From contig OZ252031.1 in NCBI GenBank assembly GCA_965247775.1, positions 1,550,001-1,614,000 of the forward strand: DNA of 64,000 nucleotides. Direction: 5' to 3'. The DNA is from G965247775 sp965247775. GTDB lineage: Bacteria > Chloroflexota > Dehalococcoidia > Bin125. Under the pieces are notes generated by a model. It saw nothing but the letters and a program-made list of their open reading frames with translations. It made no database searches and had not been told where the DNA came from. The stretch's first letter is position 1; every line of letters starts with the position of its first letter. Both the position numbers and the translations under genes were made by a program. Shown in pieces: positions 7,480-15,849 of the stretch.

Positions 7480-8792
7480 TGCGGGTGCTGATCGTGGGCG
7501 GGGGCGGGCGCGAACACGCACTGGCCTGGGCGATCGCGAGCAGCCCGCGGCTGGAGGCGCTGTTCTGCGCTCCGGGGAACGCGGGCACGGCGCTGCTGCT
7601 GGGCGAGGGGTTGGGGCAGAACCTGGCCCTGCGGGCCGAGGACGTGGGCGGGCTGGTGGAGGCGGCGGTGTCGCGGCGAATCGACCTGGTGGTCGTGGGC
7701 CCGGAGGCGCCGCTGGCGGCGGGGCTGGTCGACGCGCTGGCAGCGCGCGGCATTGCCGCGTTCGGTCCCAAGCGGGCGGCGGCGGCGATCGAAGCGTCGA
7801 AATGGTTCGCCAAGGAAACGATGCGCACCGCGGGGGTCCGCCACGCGCAGGGAGAGGCGTTCACGGAGGCCGGGGCGGCGCACGCCCACATCGAAGCGAC
7901 GTTCACGACGTCGCGGCCGCCGGTGATCAAAGCGGACGGCTTGGCGGCAGGCAAGGGCGTGATCGTGCCATCGACGCTGGGGGAGGCGCACGCGGCGGTG
8001 GACGAGCTGCTGGGCGGACGCTTCGGAGCGGCGTCGGAGCGGGTCGTCGTGGAGGAGCAGCTGGCGGGCCTGGAGGCCAGCGCGATGGCGCTGGTCGATG
8101 GAGTGACGGTGCGACCGCTGCCGTTCTCCTGCGACTACAAGCGGGCGCTGGACGGCGACGCCGGGCCGAACACTGGGGGAATGGGGGTCTACAGCCCCCC
8201 GAGCTTCCTGGGCGCGGAGTCGATGGAGGCGGTAACGGCGTCGGTGCAGGTGCCGACGTCGGCGGCGCTGGCGGCGGCGGGGCGGCCGTACCAGGGCGTG
8301 CTATACGCGGGGCTGATAGTGAGCGCCGACGAGGGGTGCGGGGCAGGAGATACGCCCTGGAAAGTGCTGGAGTTCAACTGCCGCTTTGGGGATCCGGAGA
8401 CGCAGGTGATCGTGCCGCAGCTGCGATCGGACTTACTGGAGGCACTGAGCGCCTGTGCGGCGGGCCGTTTGGCGGAGGTGGAGCTGGAGTGGCGGAACGA
8501 GGCCATGGTGGGCGTGGTGCTGGCGAGCGGAGGGTACCCCGGGCCGTACGAAACGGGCAAACCGATCGCGGGGCTGGACACGGTGGACCCGGAGGCGCTG
8601 GTATTCCATGCCGGGACGCGGCTGGACGAGGGCGGCGTGGTGACCAGCGGCGGCCGGGTGCTGACGGTAGTGGGCCGGGGTGCGACGCTGGCCGCCGCCC
8701 GGGCGGTCGCTTACGCTAACGCGGCTCGCATCGAGTTCGCCGGGCGCCACTACCGAACGGACATCGCGTTGCGGGAGATCGAGGCGTCCTGA
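7479..8792 (+). CDS. purD: phosphoribosylamine-glycine ligase (GAR synthetase)
   Basis: ATP-dependent ligation of glycine to 5-phosphoribosylamine, the second step of de novo purine synthesis. The 437-residue product starts RVLIVGGGGREHALAW, followed by CAPGNAG, VGPEAPL, the ATP-grasp elements SKWFAKETM and KADGLAAGKGV, then GGMGVYSPP and FNCRFGDPETQ. The ATG is fused to the stop of the preceding gene, which indicates translational coupling. Confidence 0.96.
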   Translation: MRVLIVGGGGREHALAWAIASSPRLEALFCAPGNAGTALLLGEGLGQNLALRAEDVGGLVEAAVSRRIDLVVVGPEAPLAAGLVDALAARGIAAFGPKRAAAAIEASKWFAKETMRTAGVRHAQGEAFTEAGAAHAHIEATFTTSRPPVIKADGLAAGKGVIVPSTLGEAHAAVDELLGGRFGAASERVVVEEQLAGLEASAMALVDGVTVRPLPFSCDYKRALDGDAGPNTGGMGVYSPPSFLGAESMEAVTASVQVPTSAALAAAGRPYQGVLYAGLIVSADEGCGAGDTPWKVLEFNCRFGDPETQVIVPQLRSDLLEALSACAAGRLAEVELEWRNEAMVGVVLASGGYPGPYETGKPIAGLDTVDPEALVFHAGTRLDEGGVVTSGGRVLTVVGRGATLAAARAVAYANAARIEFAGRHYRTDIALREIEAS

Positions 8793-8838
8793 AGCGCGCC
8801 CGGACGCCCGCGCGGGCGGCGTCGAGGAAAGGCCCGAG

Positions 8839-9174
8839 ATGGCAGAACCGAACTTGCAGACGAACGCCGAGGCGCGCCAGGTGGAGATGCTGCCCGGGGT
8901 GATGCGCCGCACGCTCAACCACGGCGAGCGCACCTCCGTACACGAGTTGCACCTCGAAGCGGGGGCGACGGTACCGGCACACACGCACCCACACGAGCAG
9001 ACGGGCTACCTGGTGTCGGGGCGGATGCGCTTCGAGATGCCGGGGCTGCGAAAAGATCTGGGACCGGGCGACTCCTGGCTGGTGCCCGGCGACGTAGAGC
9101 ACTGGGTGACAGCGCTGGAGGATTGCGTGGCCATCGACATCTTCTCGCCGGTGCGCGAGGAGTTCCTCGACTAG
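8839..9174 (+). CDS. small cupin-domain protein
   Basis: A 111-residue single-domain cupin. Motif 1 is PAHTHPHEQTGYLVSG, with the two His, the Gln/Glu region and Gly expected for a metal site; motif 2 is PGDSWLVPGDVEHWV. The ATG has GAGGAAAGG upstream. Cupins this small may be isomerases, dioxygenases or sugar/metabolite sensors; nothing here fixes the reaction. It sits between purD and purB on the same strand, so it is probably co-transcribed, but a purine role is only inferred from position. Confidence 0.75.
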   Translation: MAEPNLQTNAEARQVEMLPGVMRRTLNHGERTSVHELHLEAGATVPAHTHPHEQTGYLVSGRMRFEMPGLRKDLGPGDSWLVPGDVEHWVTALEDCVAIDIFSPVREEFLD

Positions 9175-9234
9175 GCAAGGCGTCGTGGCCGTGGCTACGG
9201 CCGGGGCGCGCGGAAGGGGCGGCGGCGCTCGCTC

Positions 9235-10575
9235 ATGATTCCCCGTTACTCGCGGCCGGCGATGTCGGCGATCTGGACGGAGCAGGCCAAGTTCGAGCGC
9301 TGGCTGCAGGTGGAGGTGGCGGCGGTGCGGGCTTGGGCGGCGGAGGGGCGGGTGCCCGAGGCGGAGGCGGCGGCGGTAGCGACGGGGGCGGCGTTCGTGC
9401 TGGCGGACGTCGAGCGCTATCAGGCGGAGACGCACCACGACGTGACGGCGTTCCTGCGCTCGGTGACGGACTCGCTGGGGCCGGAGGGGCGCTGGGTACA
9501 CCTGGGACTGACGTCGTCGGACGTGTGGGACACGGCGACGGCCCTGCAACTGCGGGATGCGGCGTCGTTGCTGGAAGGGGAGTTGGAGCGGCTGGAGGGG
9601 GCGCTCGTGGCGAGGGCGCGGGAGCACAAAGACACGCTGATGGTTGGGCGAACGCACGGAATCCATGCGGAGCCGATGACGTTCGGGCTGGTGCTGGCGC
9701 TGTGGGTGGACGAGGTGCGTCGGGGACGGGGGCGGCTGGCGCAGGCCAAGGCGGGGATCAGCGTCGGCAAGATCAGCGGGGCGGTGGGGACGCACGCGAC
9801 GGTGCCGCCATCAGCGGAGGAGCGGATCTGCGGCGAGCTGGGGCTGGCGGTGGCGCCGGTGTCGAACCAGGTGCTACAGCGCGACCGGCACGCGCAGTTC
9901 GTCTCGACGCTGGCCCTGATCGGGGCGTCCATGGAGAAGTTCGCGGTGGAGATCCGGCACCTGCAGCGCACGGAGGTGCGGGAGGTGGAGGAGCCGTTCC
10001 TGCCCGGGCAGACGGGGTCGTCGGCGATGCCGCACAAACGCAACCCGGAGAAGTGCGAGCGGATCACGGGGCTGGCGCGTGTGCTGCGGGGCTACGCGTC
10101 GACGGCACTGGAGAATGTGGCGCTTTGGCACGAGCGGGATATCTCGCACTCCAGCACGGAGCGGATCGTGCTGCCGGACGCGTGCCTGTTGCTGGACTAC
10201 ATGCTGGACCTGTTCAGTTGGATCGTGGAGAACCTGGTCGTCTATCCGGAGCAGATGCGGGAGAACCTGGAGCGATCCTACGGGCTGGTGTATTCGCAGC
10301 GGGTGCTGCTGGCGCTGGTGGAGGCGGGGCTGGCGCGCGAGGACGCGTACGAGTTGGTGCAGTCGCAGGCGATGCGCGCCTGGGACGAGCGGCGGCCCTT
10401 CTTCGACCTCCTGGCGGGGGACGCACGAGTGCTGGCCGCGCTGAGCTGGAGTGAGGGGGCGGCGACGGATCCGGTGGCGACACTGCGGGAGTTGTTCGAC
10501 CCCTCCTACTACCTACGGCACGTGGACGCGAGTTTCGAGCGATTGGGGATTCCGGGTGACGACGAACACTGCTGA
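9235..10575 (+). CDS. purB: adenylosuccinate lyase
   Basis: Cleaves SAICAR to AICAR and adenylosuccinate to AMP, each with release of fumarate. The 446-residue protein has the superfamily motifs HHDVTAFLRSV, LTSSDVWDTATALQLRD, VGRTHGIHAEPMTFG and the flexible signature loop GSSAMPHKRNPEKCERI with the catalytic Ser. It begins IPRYSRPAMSAIWTEQ, the usual short N-terminus. Its 3' end overlaps purC by 20 nt. Confidence 0.96.
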   Translation: MIPRYSRPAMSAIWTEQAKFERWLQVEVAAVRAWAAEGRVPEAEAAAVATGAAFVLADVERYQAETHHDVTAFLRSVTDSLGPEGRWVHLGLTSSDVWDTATALQLRDAASLLEGELERLEGALVARAREHKDTLMVGRTHGIHAEPMTFGLVLALWVDEVRRGRGRLAQAKAGISVGKISGAVGTHATVPPSAEERICGELGLAVAPVSNQVLQRDRHAQFVSTLALIGASMEKFAVEIRHLQRTEVREVEEPFLPGQTGSSAMPHKRNPEKCERITGLARVLRGYASTALENVALWHERDISHSSTERIVLPDACLLLDYMLDLFSWIVENLVVYPEQMRENLERSYGLVYSQRVLLALVEAGLAREDAYELVQSQAMRAWDERRPFFDLLAGDARVLAALSWSEGAATDPVATLRELFDPSYYLRHVDASFERLGIPGDDEHC

Positions 10576-11488
10576 CGACGTGCTGCTGCAGACGGACCTG
10601 GCGCTGCCGAAGCGGCAGGGCAAGGTGCGCGATGTGTACGACCTGGGCGATCGCCTGCTGATCGTGGCGACGGACCGGGTGTCGGCCTTTGACGTGGTGC
10701 TGCCGAACGGGGTCCCGGACAAGGGCCGGGTGCTGACGCAGATGTCGGCGTATTGGTTCGAGCGGACGCGAAGCGTGGTGCCGAATCACATGATTCGCGT
10801 GATCGACTCGACCCAGAACGCGGACCTGCCGCTAGCGCTGGGCCCGGAGTTCATCGGCCGGACGATGCTGGTGCGCAAGGCGCGGCCGGTGATGCTCGAA
10901 GCCATCGTACGGGGCTATCTGTCGGGCAGCGGCTGGAAGGATTACCAGCGCACGGGGCGGGTGTGTGGGATTCCGCTGCCGGAGGGGCTGCGGGAGTCCG
11001 ACGCCCTGCCGGAATCGATCTTCACGCCCTCGACGAAGGCGGAGGAGGGCCACGACGAGAACATTTCGTACGAGCAGGCAGTGAAGATCGTCGGGGCGGA
11101 GGTGGCGAACACGGTCAAGCTGCGCTCGCTGGCGCTGTACATCTACGGGCTGGAGCGGTTGCGGCAGCCGGGCTTCATCATCGCCGATACGAAGTTCGAG
11201 TACGGGATGGTGACGAACGATCAGGGGGAGGAGGAGGCGATCCTGATCGACGAGGCGCTGACGCCGGATTCGTCGCGCTTCTGGGACATCACCGTCTACA
11301 AGCCCGGACAGCCGCAGCCGTCGTTCGACAAGCAGCCGTTGCGGGACTGGCTGGAGTCGACGGGCTGGAACAAGGAGCCGCCGGCCCCGTCGATGCCGCC
11401 GGAGGTGGTGTCGTTGCTGCGGGAGCGCTACGTGCAGGCGTTCGAGCGGATCACGGGCCGGACGCTGCTGCGGCCGGCCGCCGTCTGA
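10556..11488 (+). CDS. purC: phosphoribosylaminoimidazole-succinocarboxamide synthase
   Basis: Joins aspartate to CAIR using ATP to give SAICAR, the substrate of PurB. The 310-residue product shows KRQGKVRDVYDLGD, TDRVSAFDVVLP, MLVRKARPVMLEAIVRGYLSGSGW, the long (yeast/actinobacterial-like) form, and IADTKFEYG with LIDEALTPDSSRFW. The GTG at 10556 lies inside the purB 3' end and keeps the conserved N-terminus; longer frames upstream are purB shadow. The order purB-purC-purS is a classic cluster. Confidence 0.95.
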   Translation: MTTNTADDVLLQTDLALPKRQGKVRDVYDLGDRLLIVATDRVSAFDVVLPNGVPDKGRVLTQMSAYWFERTRSVVPNHMIRVIDSTQNADLPLALGPEFIGRTMLVRKARPVMLEAIVRGYLSGSGWKDYQRTGRVCGIPLPEGLRESDALPESIFTPSTKAEEGHDENISYEQAVKIVGAEVANTVKLRSLALYIYGLERLRQPGFIIADTKFEYGMVTNDQGEEEAILIDEALTPDSSRFWDITVYKPGQPQPSFDKQPLRDWLESTGWNKEPPAPSMPPEVVSLLRERYVQAFERITGRTLLRPAAV

Positions 11489-11501
11489 AGGGGGCAGAGC
11501 G

Positions 11502-11765
11502 GTGCCGCGCTTCAAGGCCGACATCCACGTGACGCTGAAGCGGACGGTGAACGACCCGCAGGGGCTGACGATCAGGGGCGGCTTGCGGTCGCTGGAGTTC
11601 GCGGGGGTGGAGGCGGTGCGAGCGGGCAAGTACATCGAGGTGTGGCTGGAAGCGGCGGATCAGGCGTCGGCGGAGCGGGAGGTGGACGCGATGTGCGACA
11701 AGCTCCTGGCCAACCCCGTGATCGAAGATTACCGGTATGAGGTGGGGGAGGCGGAGGGGGCCTGA
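11502..11765 (+). CDS. purS: phosphoribosylformylglycinamidine synthase subunit PurS
   Basis: An 87-residue PurS, the small subunit that bridges PurQ and PurL in the three-part FGAM synthase. It shows FKADIHVTLKRTVNDPQG, then GGLRSLEFAGVEAVRAGKY and CDKLLANPVIEDY, the expected order. GTG start with GGGG upstream. purQ and purL are not downstream: the next gene is convergent hisB with zero spacing. Confidence 0.9.
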   Translation: MPRFKADIHVTLKRTVNDPQGLTIRGGLRSLEFAGVEAVRAGKYIEVWLEAADQASAEREVDAMCDKLLANPVIEDYRYEVGEAEGA

Positions 11766-11772
11766 TCAGGCC
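11759..11772. repeat. palindrome holding both convergent stop codons
   Basis: GGCCTGATCAGGCC is a perfect 14-bp palindrome. The purS stop (TGA, 11763-11765) and the hisB stop (TGA on the minus strand, 11766-11768) together form its TGATCA core, so the two genes abut without any spacer. Confidence 0.7.
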
Positions 11773-12362
11773 GTCAGGGTGCCCTTGGTGCTGGGCACCG
11801 ACCCCTCGCCCTCGATGACACGCACGGCGTCGCGGAGGGCGCGTGCGAGGGCCTTGAAAGCGGCCTCCATGCTGTGGTGGTCGTTGGCACCGCCGGCCAG
11901 CTGACGCACGTGCAGGGCGAAACGACCCTCCTGGGCGAGCGACTCCAGGAAGTGGGCGACGAGCGCGGTGGGCAATTCCCCGGCCTGCGCGGTCGTGAAG
12001 CGCAGATCGACGGCGGCGTAGGGGCGGCCGCTGAGGTCCAGCGCGACGTGCACCAGGGCCTCGTCCAGGGGCACCGTGCGGTCGGCCATGCGAGCGATGC
12101 CGGCGCGATCTCCGAGGGCGTTGTTGAGGGCCTTGCCGAGGGCCAGGCCGACGTCCTCGACGGTGTGGTGGGCATCGACGTGGAGGTCGCCGCTGGCCTT
12201 GACCTTGAGGTCCAGACCGCCGTGCTTGCCCAGTTGCTCCAGCATGTGGTCCAGCATGCCGATGCCGGTGTCGACCTCGACACGGCCGCTGCCCTCGAGG
12301 CGCAGCGCAACGTCGATGGCAGTTTCCTTGGTTTGGCGCTGGACCGTGGCGTCGCGCGTCAT
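11766..12362 (-). CDS. hisB: imidazoleglycerol-phosphate dehydratase
   Basis: Dehydrates imidazoleglycerol phosphate to imidazoleacetol phosphate in histidine synthesis. The 198-residue monofunctional form has GIGMLDHMLEQLGKHGG, DLHVDAHHTVEDVGLALG and NDHHSMEAAFKALARAL, the metal-binding His motifs. There is no fused phosphatase domain. The ATG at 12362 follows hisC by about 60 nt. It is the last gene of the minus histidine cluster. Confidence 0.96.
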   Translation of the reverse strand: MTRDATVQRQTKETAIDVALRLEGSGRVEVDTGIGMLDHMLEQLGKHGGLDLKVKASGDLHVDAHHTVEDVGLALGKALNNALGDRAGIARMADRTVPLDEALVHVALDLSGRPYAAVDLRFTTAQAGELPTALVAHFLESLAQEGRFALHVRQLAGGANDHHSMEAAFKALARALRDAVRVIEGEGSVPSTKGTLTA

Positions 12363-12423
12363 CGGCTCATCCGTCCGCTCGTTCGCCTTCCATCGTGGCA
12401 AGGGATGCCGTCCAGGGCCAGCG

Positions 12424-13563
12424 TCACGACAGGCCCAACTCCCGGCCGGCCTCACGGAGGCGGAACATGAGGGCCTCGTGCTGGTCGGGGCGAGGGGCGC
12501 TGATGCGGACACAATTGAGCAATCGCGGGGTGGCGAAGTGACGCACGAAGCCGCCGCGGCCGGCGAGCGCGGCCTGCAGTTCCTGGCCCGTCGCGCCTTC
12601 GACCTCGCAGAGGAGGAAGTTGGCTGTGGAGGGGTAGGGGCGCAGCCAGGTCAGCGCTGCGAAGTCTCGCAGCATGGCCTCGCGCTCGGCGACGACGACG
12701 GCGGCCTGGGCCTGGAGTTCGCCGCGGACGCCGAGGGCGGCGCGCATCGCAAGCTCCGCGGCGCGGTTGAGGTTGTAGGGCTGCTTGATGCGCAGCAGGG
12801 CGTCGGCGAGGGCGGGGGGGAAGACGCCGAAGCCGGCGCGCAGGCCGGCCAGCCCGGCCCACTTGCTGAAGGTGCGGAAGACGATCAGGCGGGGGTAGCG
12901 GGCTGCCAGCGGGACGACCGACGCACCGCCGGAGTGCAGGGCGTACTCCACGTAGGCCTCGTCGACGGCGACGGTGAGGCCGGCTTCGAGCACGCGGCGC
13001 AGGTCCGCCTCGGGCAACGGCGTGCCGCAGGGGTTGTTGGGCGAGGCGAGGATGACGAGGGCCGTGTCGCCGCTGGCGGCGGCGAGGACGGCGTCGGTGT
13101 CGAGGGAGAAATCGGCGTGGCGGGGCACCTCGTCGACGGGGATGGCGGCGACATCGCCCAGGAAGCGGTACATACCGAAGGTGGGGGGGCAGGAGAGGAG
13201 GCGTTGCCCCGGCGCCACAAGCGCCCGCACGGTCAACTCGATCAACTCGTCGGAGCCGGCCCCGGCGACGATGCGGTCCGGGCTGACGCCGACGTAATCC
13301 GCGAGGGCGGCACGGAGATCCGACTGTAGGGGGTCGGGGTAGATGGACCAATCGTCGCCCTGGACCAGCGCGTGGCGGACGGCGGCGGGAGTCCCGAAGG
13401 GATTCTCGTTGGCGTCGAGCTTGAGGATGTCCGCGGGGTCGATGCCGGCGCGCCGAGCGAGTTGATCGACGGGCGTGAGCGCGGCGTAGCCGGGCAGGGC
13501 CAAGAGGTGGGGTTGGACTCGCGGGGGGCAGTCGGCTCGCGATGGTTGGTCAGAGGGGGGCAT
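12424..13563 (-). CDS. hisC: histidinol-phosphate aminotransferase
   Basis: PLP enzyme that converts imidazoleacetol phosphate and glutamate to histidinol phosphate. The 379-residue fold type I protein has KLDANENPFG, YPDPLQSDLRAALA, AGAGSDELIEL, ASPNNPCGTPL, VDEAYVEY and the PLP-lysine region RTFSKWAGLAGLRAG. The ATG at 13563 lacks a strong ribosome-binding site but is the first Met of the conserved frame. It lies between hisD and hisB. Confidence 0.95.
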   Translation of the reverse strand: MPPSDQPSRADCPPRVQPHLLALPGYAALTPVDQLARRAGIDPADILKLDANENPFGTPAAVRHALVQGDDWSIYPDPLQSDLRAALADYVGVSPDRIVAGAGSDELIELTVRALVAPGQRLLSCPPTFGMYRFLGDVAAIPVDEVPRHADFSLDTDAVLAAASGDTALVILASPNNPCGTPLPEADLRRVLEAGLTVAVDEAYVEYALHSGGASVVPLAARYPRLIVFRTFSKWAGLAGLRAGFGVFPPALADALLRIKQPYNLNRAAELAMRAALGVRGELQAQAAVVVAEREAMLRDFAALTWLRPYPSTANFLLCEVEGATGQELQAALAGRGGFVRHFATPRLLNCVRISAPRPDQHEALMFRLREAGRELGLS

Positions 13564-13589
13564 CGCTTCATCTTGCCACGCGGGCAGCG

Positions 13590-14951
13590 CTAGCGGTCCT
13601 TGCGACGGATTTCCAGGGAGCGCGCGTGGGCTTGCAGGCCCTCGGCGTGAGCGATGGTGATGGCGTCGGGAGCGATGGCGTCCAGCAGGGCCTCATCGGC
13701 GCGCAGGACGGTCGTCACCTTCCGGAAGGCGTCGACGTGGAGCGGGGAAGCGTAGCGAGCGCTGCCGCCGGTGGGCATGACATGGGACGGGCCGGCGGTG
13801 TAGTCGGCGAGGGCTTCGGGGGAAGCCTCGCCGACGAAGAGGCCGCCCGCGTTGCGCACGCGCTCGACGGCGGCGTCCTCATCGGCGACGACGAGCGCAA
13901 GGTGCTCGGGGGCGTACTCGTTGGCCAGGTCGAGAGCGCTGGCGAGATCCTCGGCGAGGATGACGCCGCCGCGGTTAGCAAAGGCCTCCAGGGCGATGTC
14001 GCCGCGGGGGAGGTCGGCGGCGCGCAGCGGCACAAGGCGGGCCACCTCCGCGGCGACGCGCCCACTGGAGGTGATCAGCAGGGGGGCGGCCACGCGGTCG
14101 TGCTCGGCCTGGGCGAGGAGGTCGGCGGCGCAGAGTACGGGGTCGGCGGAGTCGTCGGTGAGGACGACGGTCTCGGTAGGGCCGTAGAGGGCGTCGATGC
14201 CAACGTCGCCGTAGACGAGGCGCTTGGCCGTCGTGACCCAGCGGTTACCGGGGCCGAAGATCTTGTCGACGCGGGGGATGCTCTCGCTGCCGTAGGCGAG
14301 GGCCGCGACGGCCTGGGCGCCGCCGATCTTGTAGACCGTGCGCACGCCCGCGATCTCCGCGGCGAGCAGCTTGATGGGAGCGACTTCGCCATCGGCGGAA
14401 ACCGGACTGGCGATGCAGATGTCCTCGACGCCGGCGACCACGGCCGGGATGGCGGTGTGCAGGACCGAGGACGGATAGACGGCGGCCGTGCCGGGAACGT
14501 AGAGGCCGACGCGCGCGAGGGGCCGCACAATCTGGCCGAGGCCGTCCTCCTGGAAGGAGCGCGCCGCGTGCTCCAGCTGGCGCTCGTGGAAACGGCGGAC
14601 GCGCTCGGCGGCGGCCTGGAGGGCGCGCACGACCTCCGTGTCAGCGGTGCGGCGGGCGGCGGCGAACTCCCCCTCCGCGACGTGGAAGGTTTTGGGCGCG
14701 AATCCGTCGACGGCCAAGGAGATGCGGCGGAGGGCGGCGTCGCCGTCGCGGCGGACTTCGTCGATGATGCGGCCTACGATCTCCGCGAGACCAAGCGCGC
14801 CCGTGCCGGGGTAGAGGGCGTCGATGACCCGACGTTCGGCGGGGCCAAGGGCGTCCGAGGCGGCTAGCCGCTTGCGGAAGATCGTGGCGCGCGCGGCCGC
14901 AGCGCCGCGGGTGATGGGCAAGGGCCTGGGCGGCGGCGCCTCTAGCGACAC
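13590..14951 (-). CDS. hisD: histidinol dehydrogenase
   Basis: Performs the last two NAD-linked oxidations from histidinol to histidine. The 453-residue protein shows RVGLYVPGTAAVYPSS, then YKIGGAQAVAALAYGS, DKIFGPGNRWV, the Zn/catalytic segment LLAQAEHD, EYAPEHLAL and GPSHVMPTGGSAR. The GTG at 14951 has GGGAG upstream and overlaps the 3' end of the phospholipase-like gene by 10 nt, so the two are probably coupled. A short Pro-rich leader precedes the conserved domain. Confidence 0.96.
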   Translation of the reverse strand: MSLEAPPPRPLPITRGAAAARATIFRKRLAASDALGPAERRVIDALYPGTGALGLAEIVGRIIDEVRRDGDAALRRISLAVDGFAPKTFHVAEGEFAAARRTADTEVVRALQAAAERVRRFHERQLEHAARSFQEDGLGQIVRPLARVGLYVPGTAAVYPSSVLHTAIPAVVAGVEDICIASPVSADGEVAPIKLLAAEIAGVRTVYKIGGAQAVAALAYGSESIPRVDKIFGPGNRWVTTAKRLVYGDVGIDALYGPTETVVLTDDSADPVLCAADLLAQAEHDRVAAPLLITSSGRVAAEVARLVPLRAADLPRGDIALEAFANRGGVILAEDLASALDLANEYAPEHLALVVADEDAAVERVRNAGGLFVGEASPEALADYTAGPSHVMPTGGSARYASPLHVDAFRKVTTVLRADEALLDAIAPDAITIAHAEGLQAHARSLEIRRKDR

Positions 14952-15736
14952 GCTAGGTACTCCCGCAGCGCCGCCACGGTGCGCTCCTGCACGACCTCGA
15001 AGAACGCCTCCACCCGGGCCAGGCCAACACTGCGTAGGCTTTCATCGAGGAGTTCGGGGACGCCTTCGAGGAAGTGCTGATACTCCATCGCCGAGTGGAT
15101 GCCAGCACGCTTCAGGTGCCGTGAGGCGATGTAGGCGAAGCGCTCCCAGTCGGGCGGGTGCTCGGTGACGCTGGCGGCCACGTCGCGCCACTGCTCCAGG
15201 GTGGGGCGGTCGATGAAGCCGCACTCGACGTCGAGGGCGCAGCCGTAGAGCGCGCTCCGGATCCCGGCCATGGCGCCGGGATCCTCGCGCTCGCGGCGGT
15301 CGAACTCGTACTGCAGGACGCGGTCGAGCAGGTTGGCACGCTGGTCGCCGCCGAGTGGGGAGCCACCGCCGAAATGGGGACGGTAGATGTCGATGATGTA
15401 GGTCTGATCCATCACGAGGTGGGTGATGAAGCCAGATGCCCAGGCGCAGGTCTCGGGGGCGAGGGCACCGGCGTCTCGGAGCTGAGGGTGGGCACGGAAA
15501 AACTCGGCGACGCTGTCCTGATGCTGCTCGCTGCGGAGATCGAAGAAGTGGGTGCGCTCGCGCTCCCAGCGGGTGATGACGCGGATGTCCGGCGTCGTGG
15601 AGCCGAGGAGGTACGCGCCGTCCGTCCTCTCGTCGCCGAGGCCGGGGATGGCGCCCGTCGCCGCATTCTCCCCGGCCGAGCCGAGGGCGGCCGCGGCGCG
15701 TCGTGCGGCGAGCATGTGCGAGACCAGGGGGGGCAC
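14942..15736 (-). CDS. zinc-dependent phospholipase C-like protein
   Basis: A 264-residue protein that resembles the bacterial zinc-dependent phospholipase C/S1-P1-like family by its N-terminal pattern: PPLVSHMLAARRAA, then AYLLGSTTPDIRVI, RTHFFDL, and FITHLVMDQTYI with IYRPHFG. His and Asp in these segments fit a metal cluster. No signal peptide is seen, so a cytosolic or different substrate is possible. The GTG at 15736 has GAGGAG upstream. It overlaps hisD, but a role in histidine synthesis is not known for this family. Confidence 0.65.
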   Translation of the reverse strand: MPPLVSHMLAARRAAAALGSAGENAATGAIPGLGDERTDGAYLLGSTTPDIRVITRWERERTHFFDLRSEQHQDSVAEFFRAHPQLRDAGALAPETCAWASGFITHLVMDQTYIIDIYRPHFGGGSPLGGDQRANLLDRVLQYEFDRREREDPGAMAGIRSALYGCALDVECGFIDRPTLEQWRDVAASVTEHPPDWERFAYIASRHLKRAGIHSAMEYQHFLEGVPELLDESLRSVGLARVEAFFEVVQERTVAALREYLACR

Positions 15737-15837
15737 GGCATCTCCTCGGACTGGTTGCTGGGGCCCGCAGAGCCGCATGCGGGTCTGCTTCGCCAGTTTA
15801 CAGGGCGCCCCACGGGGCCCCGCCGGCTCGGGCTCCG

Positions 15838-15843
15838 TATACT
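15838..15843 (+). promoter_or_regulatory. -10 element positioned for a leaderless nfeD mRNA
   Basis: TATACT followed by exactly six bases and then the ATG at 15850. No Shine-Dalgarno and no recognisable -35 are present. Confidence 0.55.
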
Positions 15844-15849
15844 CCACTT

